DNA of 64,000 nucleotides, taken from assembly GCA_900315945.1 (NCBI GenBank), contig ONAZ01000008.1, forward strand, positions 1 to 64,000. The letters are read 5' to 3'. This DNA comes from an uncultured Lachnospiraceae bacterium (GTDB taxonomy: Bacteria > Bacillota > Clostridia > Lachnospirales > Lachnospiraceae). The position numbers were made by a program, and so were the translations under genes. The number at the start of each line of letters is the position of its first letter. Within the stretch, counting starts at the first letter, position 1. Under the pieces are notes generated by a model. The model searched no databases. It saw only the letters and a program-made list of their open reading frames with translations, and was not told the DNA's origin. Shown piece after piece: positions 46,049 to 55,536 of this stretch.

Positions 46049-46651
46049 ATGGGGGATAGTAAATTGCAAAACTTCGAGGAATTAAGAAATAGAGGGCTAG
46101 ATGTTGATGCTGCTCTGCGTTTTACTGGGGGAGAAGACAAATACGTAATAGGTCTCACTAGATTCTATAATGCTTATGAGAAGAATAGTAATAGAATAAA
46201 GAAATCATTTGCTGATAAAAACTATGAAGATTATACTATTATCATGCATACTCTAAAAAGTAACGCCCGCATGATAGGTGATAATGAACTTGGAAACCTT
46301 GCAGAGAAGTTGCAATATGCAGGTGAAGACAGAGAAATAGAGACCATTGAAGCTGAGACAGATAATTTTCTTAGTATGTATAAGAACTTAGTTGATTTTA
46401 TCAAACCTTTTACTTCTGATGATGAGAAGGAGCTTAGCAAAGACGCGTGTATTAAGCTTGCCAATGAATTAAAGGAATCATTAGATGATTATGATTATGA
46501 TGAATCAATAATACTTCTTAATAAAATGTCAAAGTATCATTTTAGTACTTCCCATAGAGTCATATATAATGATATAAGGGATTATGTAGAAAAGTTTATG
46601 TATGACGAGGCACTAGAAATGACCGAACAATTAGTTGAAAGCATTTCCTAG
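46049..46651 (+). CDS. Stand-alone Hpt (histidine phosphotransfer) protein
   Basis: A 200-residue soluble protein. The Hpt four-helix bundle (about 20-115) carries phospho-acceptor His67 in IMHTLKSNARMIG; the C-terminal half is helical and unassigned. It starts 23 bases before the end-to-start gap of a hybrid kinase (46674) that has receivers but no Hpt, so it most likely takes phosphate from that kinase and hands it to another receiver. AAGAAGG precedes ATG 46049. Confidence 0.88.
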   Translation: MGDSKLQNFEELRNRGLDVDAALRFTGGEDKYVIGLTRFYNAYEKNSNRIKKSFADKNYEDYTIIMHTLKSNARMIGDNELGNLAEKLQYAGEDREIETIEAETDNFLSMYKNLVDFIKPFTSDDEKELSKDACIKLANELKESLDDYDYDESIILLNKMSKYHFSTSHRVIYNDIRDYVEKFMYDEALEMTEQLVESIS

Positions 46652-46673
46652 TGGAAAAGTATAGGAAAGATGT

Positions 46674-49274
46674 ATGAATTATAATAATAACAAGCTTAAT
46701 AAAATACTTGTAATAATATGCGCAATTATATTTGGAGCAATTGTTTTATTTGCTACTGTATATTATGTAATTGACATGAATAGTGGCAGAGAAGACAGAT
46801 TTGAAGATATAGAGTGCGAAGAGCTAAAAGGATGGAAAGCATTTTATAATGGGGAAGAAAAATATGTGGAGCTTCCCCAATCTTATGATTTGACTTCTGG
46901 AAAAGAGGTTATATTTACCAATACTTTACCAAGTGACTTACATAGGAATAGTGTAATTGATTTCTATAATAGTATTGATGGAGAAATCTACATCAATGGT
47001 CATTTGAGATTTGATTTTAAGGAGCAAAATACAGTAGGTGGGATTACGAAACAGTTCCATTCTTTTTTAAAACTTAATCCAGAAGATGCAGGTGGGACAA
47101 TAAGTATTGTTGTAAAGTCTGATTTTGTTGATTATGCCACAGTTTATCGTGTATATATTGGAAGTGAATTAGGTGTTCTTGATAGAATAGTAAAAGCAAA
47201 TCTTACTTTCTATGTATTCTCTGTTGGACTTCTTATTATTGCAACAATTGCCTTTATGGTTGGAGTGTTATTAAAGTTCTTTAGAAAATCAGAATCTCCA
47301 ATAATTGCAGCTAGTGTAACTACATTATTTGTGGGGCTTTGGCTTGTTTTTAATTCAGAGCTTTATCAATTTGTATTTCATAATTACCACATAGGTGGCA
47401 ATATGTCTTACTTTATGTTGCTGCTTATTGGATATCCAATCCTTGCATATATTAATCAGATTCAAAAGGGACGATATGTTAGGGTTTATGCCATTCTTTG
47501 TATTCTATATCAAGTGGTTTCTATAGGTTTTATTATTGTTGATCTATTAGGTGTTAGTCATTTCCAGCGTGAAGTTCATGGAATACTAGCTGCAGAAATT
47601 GTTATGTTTGTCGCATGCTTGATAGGAATTATAGGAGATATTATTAATAAGCATTTCAAAGAGTATCTATTAAGTTTTATTGGAATGGTAGTATTTCTTG
47701 TATATGCTATAATAGAGTTTATATTATATGTACTAATACCAGAGCGACATTCTGGTACTGGACTTATGATTGGAACCTATGTATGGATTACATTTGCAAT
47801 ACTGCAGCAGTTAGTTGCTCTTCGTAAAGCAAGAGAATCTGAAATTGCAGCTATTAATGCTAATGAAGCTAAGTCTAATTTCTTAGCTAATATGTCCCAT
47901 GAGATTCGTACACCGATGAATTCTATTCTTGGAATGGATGAAATGATCATTAGAGAATCGAAGGGTAATGAGAAAGTTCAAAAATATGCTAGCGATATTA
48001 AATCCGCTGGCAATATGCTACTTTCTATTATTAATGATATACTAGATTTTAGTAAGATTGAGTCTGGTAAAGCGGAGCTTGTAATATCTAAGTTCGAGAT
48101 GAGTTCCGTTATAAAAGATGTGGCCAATATTACAAGAAGTAGAGCGACGGACAAAGGCTTATCATACCATATTAATGTATCAGAGGATTTGCCAAGAGGA
48201 TTTGTTGGTGACGAAATTAGACTTCGACAGATAATGCTTAATGTAATTAATAATGGAATTAAGTATACAAAAGAAGGATACGTTAATGTAGATATAGAGT
48301 ATAAGAGACTTTACTTAGAGGATGATAAAGGTAAAGAGTTAGTAATAACTGTAAAAGATACTGGAATTGGTATAAAAGAAACGGATAAAAACAAATTATT
48401 TGAGTCCTTTGGAAGATTAGAGAAGACTCGTAATAGAAATATAGAAGGAACAGGCCTTGGACTAGCTATTACAATGAATTATCTTAAGATGATGGATGGT
48501 GACATTATAATAGATAGTACTTATGGAGAAGGTTCTACATTTACAATTCATATTCCTCTTCAGGTGTGGGATACAACACCAATGGGAGATTATAAAGAAG
48601 TTATTAAGGAACTTCTAGACGAAGAGGAGGAATATGCACCTATTATTATGGCACCTGAAGCTAGGCTTCTTGTTGTTGATGATAATGAGATGAACCTTGA
48701 TGTTATAGATGGTCTGCTTGAGAAAACTAAAGTGCATATTGATAATGCATTGTCTGGAAGCGAAGCAATTGAATTAGTGGAGAAGAAGCATTATGACCTA
48801 ATTATGCTAGATCAGATGATGCCAGGAATGGATGGAATTACTACCATGAAGCAAATAAGGAAAATGGGAGTAGAAGTTCCGATTATTTCACTTACAGCAG
48901 ATGCAGGCTCCAAAGAATTATATCTTAGAAAAGGTTTTGATGGTTTTCTTGCAAAGCCTGTTCAATTTAAGGAACTTGAAGAAGTACTAGTACATCACCT
49001 TGATGATAGTCTTAAGCTAAGCGAGTATGAGATGAACATTATCATCGAGAAAGAAAAAGAAGATCAAGAAGTTACTAATAATCCTCTTGAAATGAAGAAG
49101 GTTCTTGTGATTGATGAAGACCCTGATTATCTTCAAGAAGTAAGAGAGGATGTTGAAGCAAGATATAAGGGAACATATGTAAGGGATGTTGATAAGGCTA
49201 AGAAGTATCTAAGCCGACACGATGTGGATTATATTATTGTTAGAGATTTAAATGTTATAAAACAGGAAAAATAG
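46674..49274 (+). CDS. Membrane hybrid histidine kinase (7TMR-DISM-like) with truncated second receiver
   Basis: An 866-residue kinase. An N-terminal helix (about 10-33), an extracytoplasmic beta domain (to about 175) and seven helices (about 178-375) resemble 7TMR-DISM sensors. Then HisKA with His409 (NMSHEIRTPMNSIL), HATPase (DTGIGIKE, GTGLGLAI) and a receiver with Asp713 (LIMLDQMMPGMDG). After about residue 800 a second receiver begins (KKVLVIDEDPDYL) but stops after about 65 residues, before the conserved Lys. The kinase core is paralogous to those at 1572 and 51836. ATG 46674 lies 22 bases after the Hpt gene, site AGGAAAG. Confidence 0.92.
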   Translation: MNYNNNKLNKILVIICAIIFGAIVLFATVYYVIDMNSGREDRFEDIECEELKGWKAFYNGEEKYVELPQSYDLTSGKEVIFTNTLPSDLHRNSVIDFYNSIDGEIYINGHLRFDFKEQNTVGGITKQFHSFLKLNPEDAGGTISIVVKSDFVDYATVYRVYIGSELGVLDRIVKANLTFYVFSVGLLIIATIAFMVGVLLKFFRKSESPIIAASVTTLFVGLWLVFNSELYQFVFHNYHIGGNMSYFMLLLIGYPILAYINQIQKGRYVRVYAILCILYQVVSIGFIIVDLLGVSHFQREVHGILAAEIVMFVACLIGIIGDIINKHFKEYLLSFIGMVVFLVYAIIEFILYVLIPERHSGTGLMIGTYVWITFAILQQLVALRKARESEIAAINANEAKSNFLANMSHEIRTPMNSILGMDEMIIRESKGNEKVQKYASDIKSAGNMLLSIINDILDFSKIESGKAELVISKFEMSSVIKDVANITRSRATDKGLSYHINVSEDLPRGFVGDEIRLRQIMLNVINNGIKYTKEGYVNVDIEYKRLYLEDDKGKELVITVKDTGIGIKETDKNKLFESFGRLEKTRNRNIEGTGLGLAITMNYLKMMDGDIIIDSTYGEGSTFTIHIPLQVWDTTPMGDYKEVIKELLDEEEEYAPIIMAPEARLLVVDDNEMNLDVIDGLLEKTKVHIDNALSGSEAIELVEKKHYDLIMLDQMMPGMDGITTMKQIRKMGVEVPIISLTADAGSKELYLRKGFDGFLAKPVQFKELEEVLVHHLDDSLKLSEYEMNIIIEKEKEDQEVTNNPLEMKKVLVIDEDPDYLQEVREDVEARYKGTYVRDVDKAKKYLSRHDVDYIIVRDLNVIKQEK

Positions 49275-49307
49275 AGCCACAATCATTAAGAAGAAAGGAG
49301 AAACGAT

Positions 49308-49622
49308 ATGGCAGAAGTAAATATTAATGAGGGCAATTTTGAAGAAGTAGTACTTAAGGCTGACAAACCGGTTATTGTGGATTTTTTCGCAACTTGGTGT
49401 GGTCCTTGTAGTCAGATGGCACCAATCCTAGAAAGCTTTGCAGAAGAATTTGATGGAAAATATGTAGTTGCAAAGATAGATGTTGATGAGAATAAGGAGA
49501 TTGCTGCTGAATATAGTATTATGAGTATTCCTACAATTAAGGTATTTAAGAATGGTGAAGCTGTTAAGACAGCTCTCGGTGTTCAGACAAGAGAAATGCT
49601 ACTAGAATTAGTTGAGGGCTAA
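49308..49622 (+). CDS. trxA: Thioredoxin
   Basis: A 104-residue thioredoxin with the active site FFATWCGPCSQMAP (Cys31, Cys34) and the cis-proline segment MSIPTIKVFKNG. It keeps cytoplasmic proteins reduced and supplies electrons to reductases. AAGGAG precedes ATG 49308. It sits between the hybrid kinase and the phosphopantetheinyl transferase with no clear functional link. Confidence 0.96.
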   Translation: MAEVNINEGNFEEVVLKADKPVIVDFFATWCGPCSQMAPILESFAEEFDGKYVVAKIDVDENKEIAAEYSIMSIPTIKVFKNGEAVKTALGVQTREMLLELVEG

Positions 49623-49694
49623 TAATGTGATAGACTTATAAATACTTGTAATCTATACATGTGCTAGAAAGATGGGAATAGGAAAGGATTGTCT

Positions 49695-50363
49695 ATGATT
49701 GAATGTTACATAAAAGGGTGCATGGATCTAGATGATCCTTTTTATGTACCAGAAATTCTCTCTGGCTTATCTGATGACCGAAGAAATAGAATTATGAAAT
49801 ATAAAATGCCTAATGATAGGAAGAGAGGTCTTCAGGCAGGTATAATGATTCGTGATATTCTTAAAGTCCATGGTCGAAGTCAGGATGAGATAATAGTAAG
49901 TGATAATGGTAGGCCTACAATAGAAGGGCTGGATTTTAATATTAGTCATTCGGGTAAATACGTTATGATGGTCATATCTGATAACAAAGTTGGGTGTGAT
50001 ATTGAGAGAATTAAGGGAAGGAATTATTCTGTTGCAAAGAGATATTTTTCTGAAGGTGAGAAGAACTATTTAGATGAATTTACAGATAAAGACTTGTCAT
50101 TTTATCGTATCTGGACTGCAAGGGAAAGTTATATAAAATACACTGGAGAAGGTATTCTTCTTGATTTCACAAAGTACGAGGTTAATATATTAGATGATAT
50201 AGAGGATTATGAAGATATTTTGCCAAGTAATATATGTTCGGGAGAATACTTAGGATTAGTAAGCATAAATAGAGAAGATTCACTTCAAAACGTTATAATT
50301 AAACAATGGCTATATGACAATAAGTATGTGGCATCTGTGTGCGTCTCAAAAAAAGAATTATAA
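49695..50363 (+). CDS. Sfp-type 4'-phosphopantetheinyl transferase
   Basis: A 222-residue enzyme that moves phosphopantetheine from CoA onto carrier-protein serines. Seen: the N-terminal half NISHSGKYVMM, VGCDIERIK (Mg2+ ligands Asp102 and Glu104), and WTARESYIKYTGEG with the catalytic Glu/Lys. Its most obvious client here is the A-PCP-C synthetase at 31052, 18 kb away; the fatty-acid carrier protein usually uses AcpS. ATG 49695 follows GGAAAGG; TTG six bases upstream is poorer. Confidence 0.9.
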   Translation: MIECYIKGCMDLDDPFYVPEILSGLSDDRRNRIMKYKMPNDRKRGLQAGIMIRDILKVHGRSQDEIIVSDNGRPTIEGLDFNISHSGKYVMMVISDNKVGCDIERIKGRNYSVAKRYFSEGEKNYLDEFTDKDLSFYRIWTARESYIKYTGEGILLDFTKYEVNILDDIEDYEDILPSNICSGEYLGLVSINREDSLQNVIIKQWLYDNKYVASVCVSKKEL

Positions 50364-50368
50364 TAATT

Positions 50369-50387
50369 AATAAAATGTTATATAATA
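50369..50387 (+). promoter_or_regulatory. Promoter of the MFS gene, 19-mer shared with 56627
   Basis: AATAAAATGTTATATAATA contains TATAAT at 50381-50386. The same 19 bases occur at 56627-56645 before the AI-2E permease gene. No good -35 is seen for either. Confidence 0.5.
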
Positions 50388-50432
50388 TTAGTGTTATGTG
50401 TTATTAAACCCATTAAGGAGGAGAATGTTGAA

Positions 50433-51824
50433 ATGAATTCACAATCGAATAATAATGCCAAAAGGAGTGTAGGGTATTTAGTTGTATTATTTATTATTCT
50501 TACAGCGATTTACATAGTTGATGAGATTTCATCTAATATTACCACAACAATGCAGCCAGAAGTAATCTTAGACTTGTTCAAGATACCTGGTGGTTCTGTA
50601 CTCTCAGAGGAGTTTGAAGATGCGGTGGGACTATTTACTGCTTTTTCAATGGTGTCATATATATTTATGCTGATAGCACCATTTTATAAAGCGTTGGCAG
50701 ATAAATTCGGAAGAAAGCCTTTCCTTATTCTTAATACACTTCTTATGGGTGTGGGAATGGCTATTTGTATGATAGCACCTAACTATATTGTATATATAAT
50801 AGGTGTGCTTGTTATTACATTTGTTAAGTCTAATGATATGCAGGTTATGTATATAATTGAGACGGCACCTGATAATCACAGAGCGAAGCTTTGTAATCTT
50901 ACTAAAGCAATTGGTTTAATAAGTGTTGCTTTAATCGGTGTTTTTCGACAAATGTTCTATAACAAAGAAGATTTGTCTTCCTGGAGAATGGTATTCTTAA
51001 TTCCGGCAATCCTAGGTATTGCAGTTGCTCTTATCTGTATTCCTATTGTTAAAGAGACACCTGTATTTCTTAAGAAGAAAGCAGATAGAGAGGCTGCTTT
51101 GGCTACAGCTAGTAGTACAGTAGATAAAGTTGAAGAGAAATCAATAGAAGAAGGTATTGATAAAGAAAATAAAGAACAAAAGTCTCGTGGCGGTGTTATT
51201 AATGCGTTTAAATATATATTTAGAGATCCACAGGTACGTAAGATTATGATTGCGGCAATGGCTTTTGCTCTTGTGACAGGAATCACAACATACTATACAA
51301 CTGTCCTTAAAGCTTCAAGCGATGGTGGACTTATTACAGAAGAGATGATTTCAATAGTTCTTGTAATATTCCCATTTGTAAATGGATTGTTCACTCTTAT
51401 ATGCGGATTCTTAAGTGACGCTCTTGGAAGAAAGAAGGCCTGCTTTGTATTCTCTGGCATTGCTATGATAGGCCTAATTCTATTCGTACTTGGTACACAA
51501 TTTGGATGGAGCCATATAGTTATTGGTATTGGTTGGGGAATGTTCATAGGAACACTTTGGTCTATTACAGATACCCTTGTACTTGTTATGCCATCTGAAG
51601 CAACACCAACAGATATGAGGGCGTCAGTACTTGGCGTGATGAGTTTACTTTTGTCAGTTGGTATGGCTTTGTCAATTATTATATTTACAGTTGCTATGAA
51701 CGTGTTTGGAACAGATACACTTGGAATTGTTTCACTAGTTATATGTATTCCACTAACGATTGTTTCTTGCATACTTCTTACCCGTGTTAAGGAGACAAAA
51801 GGTAATGATCTAAATGCTGGATAG
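50433..51824 (+). CDS. MFS transporter
   Basis: A 463-residue major facilitator with 12 predicted helices. The loop between helices 2 and 3 reads ADKFGRKPFLI and the repeat in the second half SDALGRKKACF, both classic MFS motifs. A long charged central loop (about 215-265) divides the halves. Substrate unknown; the family includes drug and sugar carriers. ATG 50433 follows AAGGAGGAG. It is followed 11 bases later by a hybrid kinase, so export or uptake may be tied to signalling there. Confidence 0.87.
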   Translation: MNSQSNNNAKRSVGYLVVLFIILTAIYIVDEISSNITTTMQPEVILDLFKIPGGSVLSEEFEDAVGLFTAFSMVSYIFMLIAPFYKALADKFGRKPFLILNTLLMGVGMAICMIAPNYIVYIIGVLVITFVKSNDMQVMYIIETAPDNHRAKLCNLTKAIGLISVALIGVFRQMFYNKEDLSSWRMVFLIPAILGIAVALICIPIVKETPVFLKKKADREAALATASSTVDKVEEKSIEEGIDKENKEQKSRGGVINAFKYIFRDPQVRKIMIAAMAFALVTGITTYYTTVLKASSDGGLITEEMISIVLVIFPFVNGLFTLICGFLSDALGRKKACFVFSGIAMIGLILFVLGTQFGWSHIVIGIGWGMFIGTLWSITDTLVLVMPSEATPTDMRASVLGVMSLLLSVGMALSIIIFTVAMNVFGTDTLGIVSLVICIPLTIVSCILLTRVKETKGNDLNAG

Positions 51825-51835
51825 AAAGGACTTAT

Positions 51836-54670
51836 ATGTATCAAGCTGTATTACTGATTGAAAATGTAAATGTTTTCATACTTGCAATTATAACTATGAT
51901 GCTTTTTGTCAAATTCAATAGCAGAATGCATCTGTATCTAATATTAACATGTATGGCTCTTCTAGTTAACAATATTGGTTACCAATTAGAGCTTCAGTCA
52001 CAGTCAATGGATACGTATCTTGTTGCTTTGAAGTTTTCTTATACTGGTCGTATATGGATAGGATATGCACTTTTTGTGTTTGTTGCAGAGATGTGCAGAG
52101 CACATATTCCTACATTTGTTCGAGTAATTGCAGTAGCATTTAACATAATACTTAATCCTATTATATTTACAGTTGAGAATAATACTTTGTATTACACTTA
52201 TACATATTTCGAGATAAAGGATAACTTCCCAATTATTATTCATGGTCGTGGCCCAATGTATTATGTGTTCATGTTAACATTGGTGGCATATATTATAGCT
52301 GCGGCGTACTTTATTATTAAAGCTCTTATTAGAGAGAAGAATGAAATTAGAAAGAAGCAGATTAAGGTTGTTGCTTTTGCTATTCTTGTTATAATGGCAT
52401 TTTACATTGTAGAAGTAACGCATGCTTTAGAAATAACTAAATTATTCGATATTACTACAATAGGATATACTTTGGGCTCAATAGTATTCTTGATAGCAAT
52501 TCTTAAGTATAACTTGCTTGATTCAGCTTCTGTGGCAAGGCAATTTGCTTTGGATGAATTAGCATCATGTAGCTTCCTTGCATTTGATGAAAATGGTGCG
52601 ATTACTTATTACAACAAACCAACAAAAAAGCTATTCCCTATGATTGAAAAAGATCAGGATACAGTTGTAGAAATTCTAGAAGAACATCTAGCATTAGATG
52701 AACCAATAGAGATTGATGGTAGAATGTATGTAACGAAGAAAGAGAACTTGGGCAGAGAAGGGGATGATGTAGGAACTATTTATCTAGTTAATGACGAGAC
52801 GGATTACTTCCAATATATGGAAGACCTTCGAGTTCAGAAACAGATTGCTGATGATGCTAACAAGGCTAAGTCTAACTTCCTTGCTAATATGTCTCATGAG
52901 ATTCGTTCGCCTATAAATGCCATTCTTGGAATGGATGAAATGATTATTAGAGAAAGCTCTGAAGATGCTGTGGTAGGTTATGCTTCAGATATTAAGACTT
53001 CCTCTCAGACATTATTATCTATAGTTAATGATATTCTTGACTTCTCTAAAGTAGAAGAAGGCAAGATGGAGATAATACCAATAGAATATGAAGTTGGTGA
53101 TATGATTAGTAACCTGATTAGTATGGTTAGTGAACGTATTGTTAATAAAGGTCTTCAATTTAAAGTAGTAGTGGATGAAAGAATACCAAGAGTATTGTAT
53201 GGAGATGAGATAAGGATTAAGCAGTGCATACTTAATCTTCTTACAAATGCTGTAAAATATACAAAAGAAGGAAGTGTAGAGTTTTCTGTTGTTTATGATG
53301 ATATAAGTGATGATGAGATAGCTCTAAAAGTGAAAGTTCGGGATACTGGTATTGGTATGAAGGAAGAGGACATGGATAAGTTGCTCTCACCATTTACTAG
53401 AATTGAAGAAAGAAGGAATCGCAATATTGAAGGTACAGGACTAGGAATGACTATTACTTCAAAGCTCCTTCAATTAATGGGTTCAAAACTTGAAGTGGCA
53501 AGTGTATATGGAGAAGGCTCCACTTTTTCATTTAAAGTTAACCAGAAGGTTATATCATCAGAGCCTATAGGAGATTTCTATGCTAAGAGTTCTTATGATA
53601 AGAGTGCTATTCCTAAGTATAAAGAGAGCTTCCATGCACCTAATGCAAGAATTCTTGTAATTGATGATACAGAGATTAATCTTGCTGTTATTACTAATCT
53701 TCTTAAGAAAACTAAGCTTATAATTGATACAGCAGTTTCTGCAAAAAAAGGAATAGAATTACTAGAGAAAAACCATTATGATGTGGTTCTCATTGATCAT
53801 ATGATGCCAGAAATGGATGGAATACAAGCCCTTCATTATATGAAAGATAATAATCTTGTTAAGGATTCAAAATGCGTTGTTCTAACAGCAAATGCAGTAT
53901 CTGGCGTTAGAGAAATGTATATTAGTGAAGGCTTTGATGATTATTTGTCTAAACCAATTAATCCAGAAGTACTTGAGCAAAGATTAATAGAATGGCTTCC
54001 AAGGGAAAAGATTGTTAGCGAAGCTGACTTCGAAGAAGAGGAAGTAGAAGGCGAAGCTGACTTCAAAGAAGAGAAAATAGATAAAGAAGCTGAGTCTATG
54101 TATGGCATAAGTGAGATTAATGAAAAGGATGGTATAACATATTGTGGCTCTAAGGAGGCATATATATCTGTTCTTAGCATTTTCCATGAGACGGCAGAAG
54201 ATAAGGCCAGTGAGATTAGAAAAACATACGACGAGAAAGACTGGGATAATTTCACAATTAAGGTTCACGCCCTAAAAAGTTCTGCTCGAGTAATTGGTGC
54301 CAAAGACTTATCACAAGCAGCTAAAGAATTAGAGGATGCTGGAAAGAATAGAGATATTGATGTGATTGATAGAGACATAGATGGCCTACTTGAAGATTAT
54401 ATGCAATTAAATGAGAAGCTTAAGGTATTAGATAAGGATAATGATGATGAGCTTCCTCCATTAGATGATTCTATGCGAAAAGATGCATTCAATACTATGA
54501 GTGAGATTACAAATAGCATGGATTATGGTATGATGGAGACATTACTTGATGATATAAAGAATTATAAGCTTAATGAAGAAGATGACGCATTGATAAAGAG
54601 AATACGAAAGTTACTTCTTGAGCTTGATTGGGATGGGATTTCAGAAGAATTAAAATCTATAGAATTATAA
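51836..54670 (+). CDS. Membrane hybrid histidine kinase with 7TM sensor, receiver and Hpt
   Basis: A 944-residue kinase. The N-terminal region (about 1-225) has seven helices and matches the bacterial histidine-kinase 7TM sensor type, followed by a PAS-like segment. HisKA has His354 (NMSHEIRSPINAIL), HATPase DTGIGMKE and GTGLGMTI, receiver Asp654 (VVLIDHMMPEMDG) and Hpt His811 (KVHALKSSARVIG). Between receiver and Hpt lies a linker with two near-copies of an EADFEEE/EADFKEE segment. The relay can pass to the separate receiver protein at 54693. Site AAAGGA precedes ATG 51836, 11 bases after the MFS gene. Confidence 0.92.
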   Translation: MYQAVLLIENVNVFILAIITMMLFVKFNSRMHLYLILTCMALLVNNIGYQLELQSQSMDTYLVALKFSYTGRIWIGYALFVFVAEMCRAHIPTFVRVIAVAFNIILNPIIFTVENNTLYYTYTYFEIKDNFPIIIHGRGPMYYVFMLTLVAYIIAAAYFIIKALIREKNEIRKKQIKVVAFAILVIMAFYIVEVTHALEITKLFDITTIGYTLGSIVFLIAILKYNLLDSASVARQFALDELASCSFLAFDENGAITYYNKPTKKLFPMIEKDQDTVVEILEEHLALDEPIEIDGRMYVTKKENLGREGDDVGTIYLVNDETDYFQYMEDLRVQKQIADDANKAKSNFLANMSHEIRSPINAILGMDEMIIRESSEDAVVGYASDIKTSSQTLLSIVNDILDFSKVEEGKMEIIPIEYEVGDMISNLISMVSERIVNKGLQFKVVVDERIPRVLYGDEIRIKQCILNLLTNAVKYTKEGSVEFSVVYDDISDDEIALKVKVRDTGIGMKEEDMDKLLSPFTRIEERRNRNIEGTGLGMTITSKLLQLMGSKLEVASVYGEGSTFSFKVNQKVISSEPIGDFYAKSSYDKSAIPKYKESFHAPNARILVIDDTEINLAVITNLLKKTKLIIDTAVSAKKGIELLEKNHYDVVLIDHMMPEMDGIQALHYMKDNNLVKDSKCVVLTANAVSGVREMYISEGFDDYLSKPINPEVLEQRLIEWLPREKIVSEADFEEEEVEGEADFKEEKIDKEAESMYGISEINEKDGITYCGSKEAYISVLSIFHETAEDKASEIRKTYDEKDWDNFTIKVHALKSSARVIGAKDLSQAAKELEDAGKNRDIDVIDRDIDGLLEDYMQLNEKLKVLDKDNDDELPPLDDSMRKDAFNTMSEITNSMDYGMMETLLDDIKNYKLNEEDDALIKRIRKLLLELDWDGISEELKSIEL

Positions 54671-54692
54671 AAATTGTTATGGAGGTATAGTG

Positions 54693-55484
54693 ATGGATAA
54701 CATTGCAACCGGTAATAATAGTATAATAGTAATTAGTAAGACAGAAGGATTTCTAGTAAAAGGAATAGAGCAGAAATTAAAAGAGAATGGTTTGAATAAT
54801 GCATTCTCTACTTTGGATGTAAAGCCACTAGCTTCTGTTAATGAATATGCGAAATTATATATTCTCAATCTTAATGATGTTACAGATGAGGATAGAGAGT
54901 CTGTAATATATCTTAAGGACTCTGCAAGCGAGAAGGATAGGCAGATTATTCTTGTGGGAGAGCCTCTTGAGATTGAGTGGGCAGCAGATATTATACCACC
55001 TATTCAAATTCTTGATACGTTCATAAGACCATTTGACATGGAGAAACTAATCAAATCGGTGTCCAAATATATGGACAAGGTTGATACCGAAGAAACTAAG
55101 AAGAGTATTCTTATTGTGGATGATGACATTACATATATGAGAACTGTATATGGATGGCTTAAGAATAAATATCGTGTAGGAATGGCATCCTCTGGTATTC
55201 AGGCAATTAGCTGGCTTGCAAAGAATAAGGCAGATCTGATTCTTTTAGATTATCAGATGCCAGTAGCTGATGGACCTCAGATTTTATCTATGTTGAAAAG
55301 TGATACTGCAACAGAAGATGTTCCTGTTATGTTTCTAACAGGACAGGATGATAGAGATAGTGTTATGTCTGTTATGGATTTGAAACCAGTTGATTATCTA
55401 TTAAAGACGATTGATAAAGCCACATTGAATAAGAAAATCGATGATTATTTTATGCGACTAAAGATTGAACAATTGACTAAGTAG
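54693..55484 (+). CDS. Two-domain response regulator without output domain
   Basis: A 263-residue protein. The C-terminal receiver has SILIVDDDITYM, Asp186 in LILLDYQMPVADG, and the conserved T and K (MFLTGQDD, DYLLKTI). The N-terminal 120 residues look like a receiver fold without the acidic pocket (IIVISKTEGF, IILVGEPLEI, IRPFDMEKL). There is no DNA-binding or enzyme domain, so it must signal by protein contact or act as a phosphate sink for the Hpt domain at 51836. ATG 54693 follows GGAGG; a GTG three bases upstream is also possible. Confidence 0.85.
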   Translation: MDNIATGNNSIIVISKTEGFLVKGIEQKLKENGLNNAFSTLDVKPLASVNEYAKLYILNLNDVTDEDRESVIYLKDSASEKDRQIILVGEPLEIEWAADIIPPIQILDTFIRPFDMEKLIKSVSKYMDKVDTEETKKSILIVDDDITYMRTVYGWLKNKYRVGMASSGIQAISWLAKNKADLILLDYQMPVADGPQILSMLKSDTATEDVPVMFLTGQDDRDSVMSVMDLKPVDYLLKTIDKATLNKKIDDYFMRLKIEQLTK

Positions 55485-55536
55485 ATATAGATAAAGCAGA
55501 TATAGACAAGACAGACAGAGAAAAAAGAGAAGCAAT

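Noticed and set aside
51293-51844. 183-codon reverse frame over the MFS gene
   Set aside because: Antisense to conserved MFS helices and without start signals.
54693-55484. DNA-binding response regulator
   Set aside because: After the receiver the protein ends; no winged-helix or LytTR domain is present.
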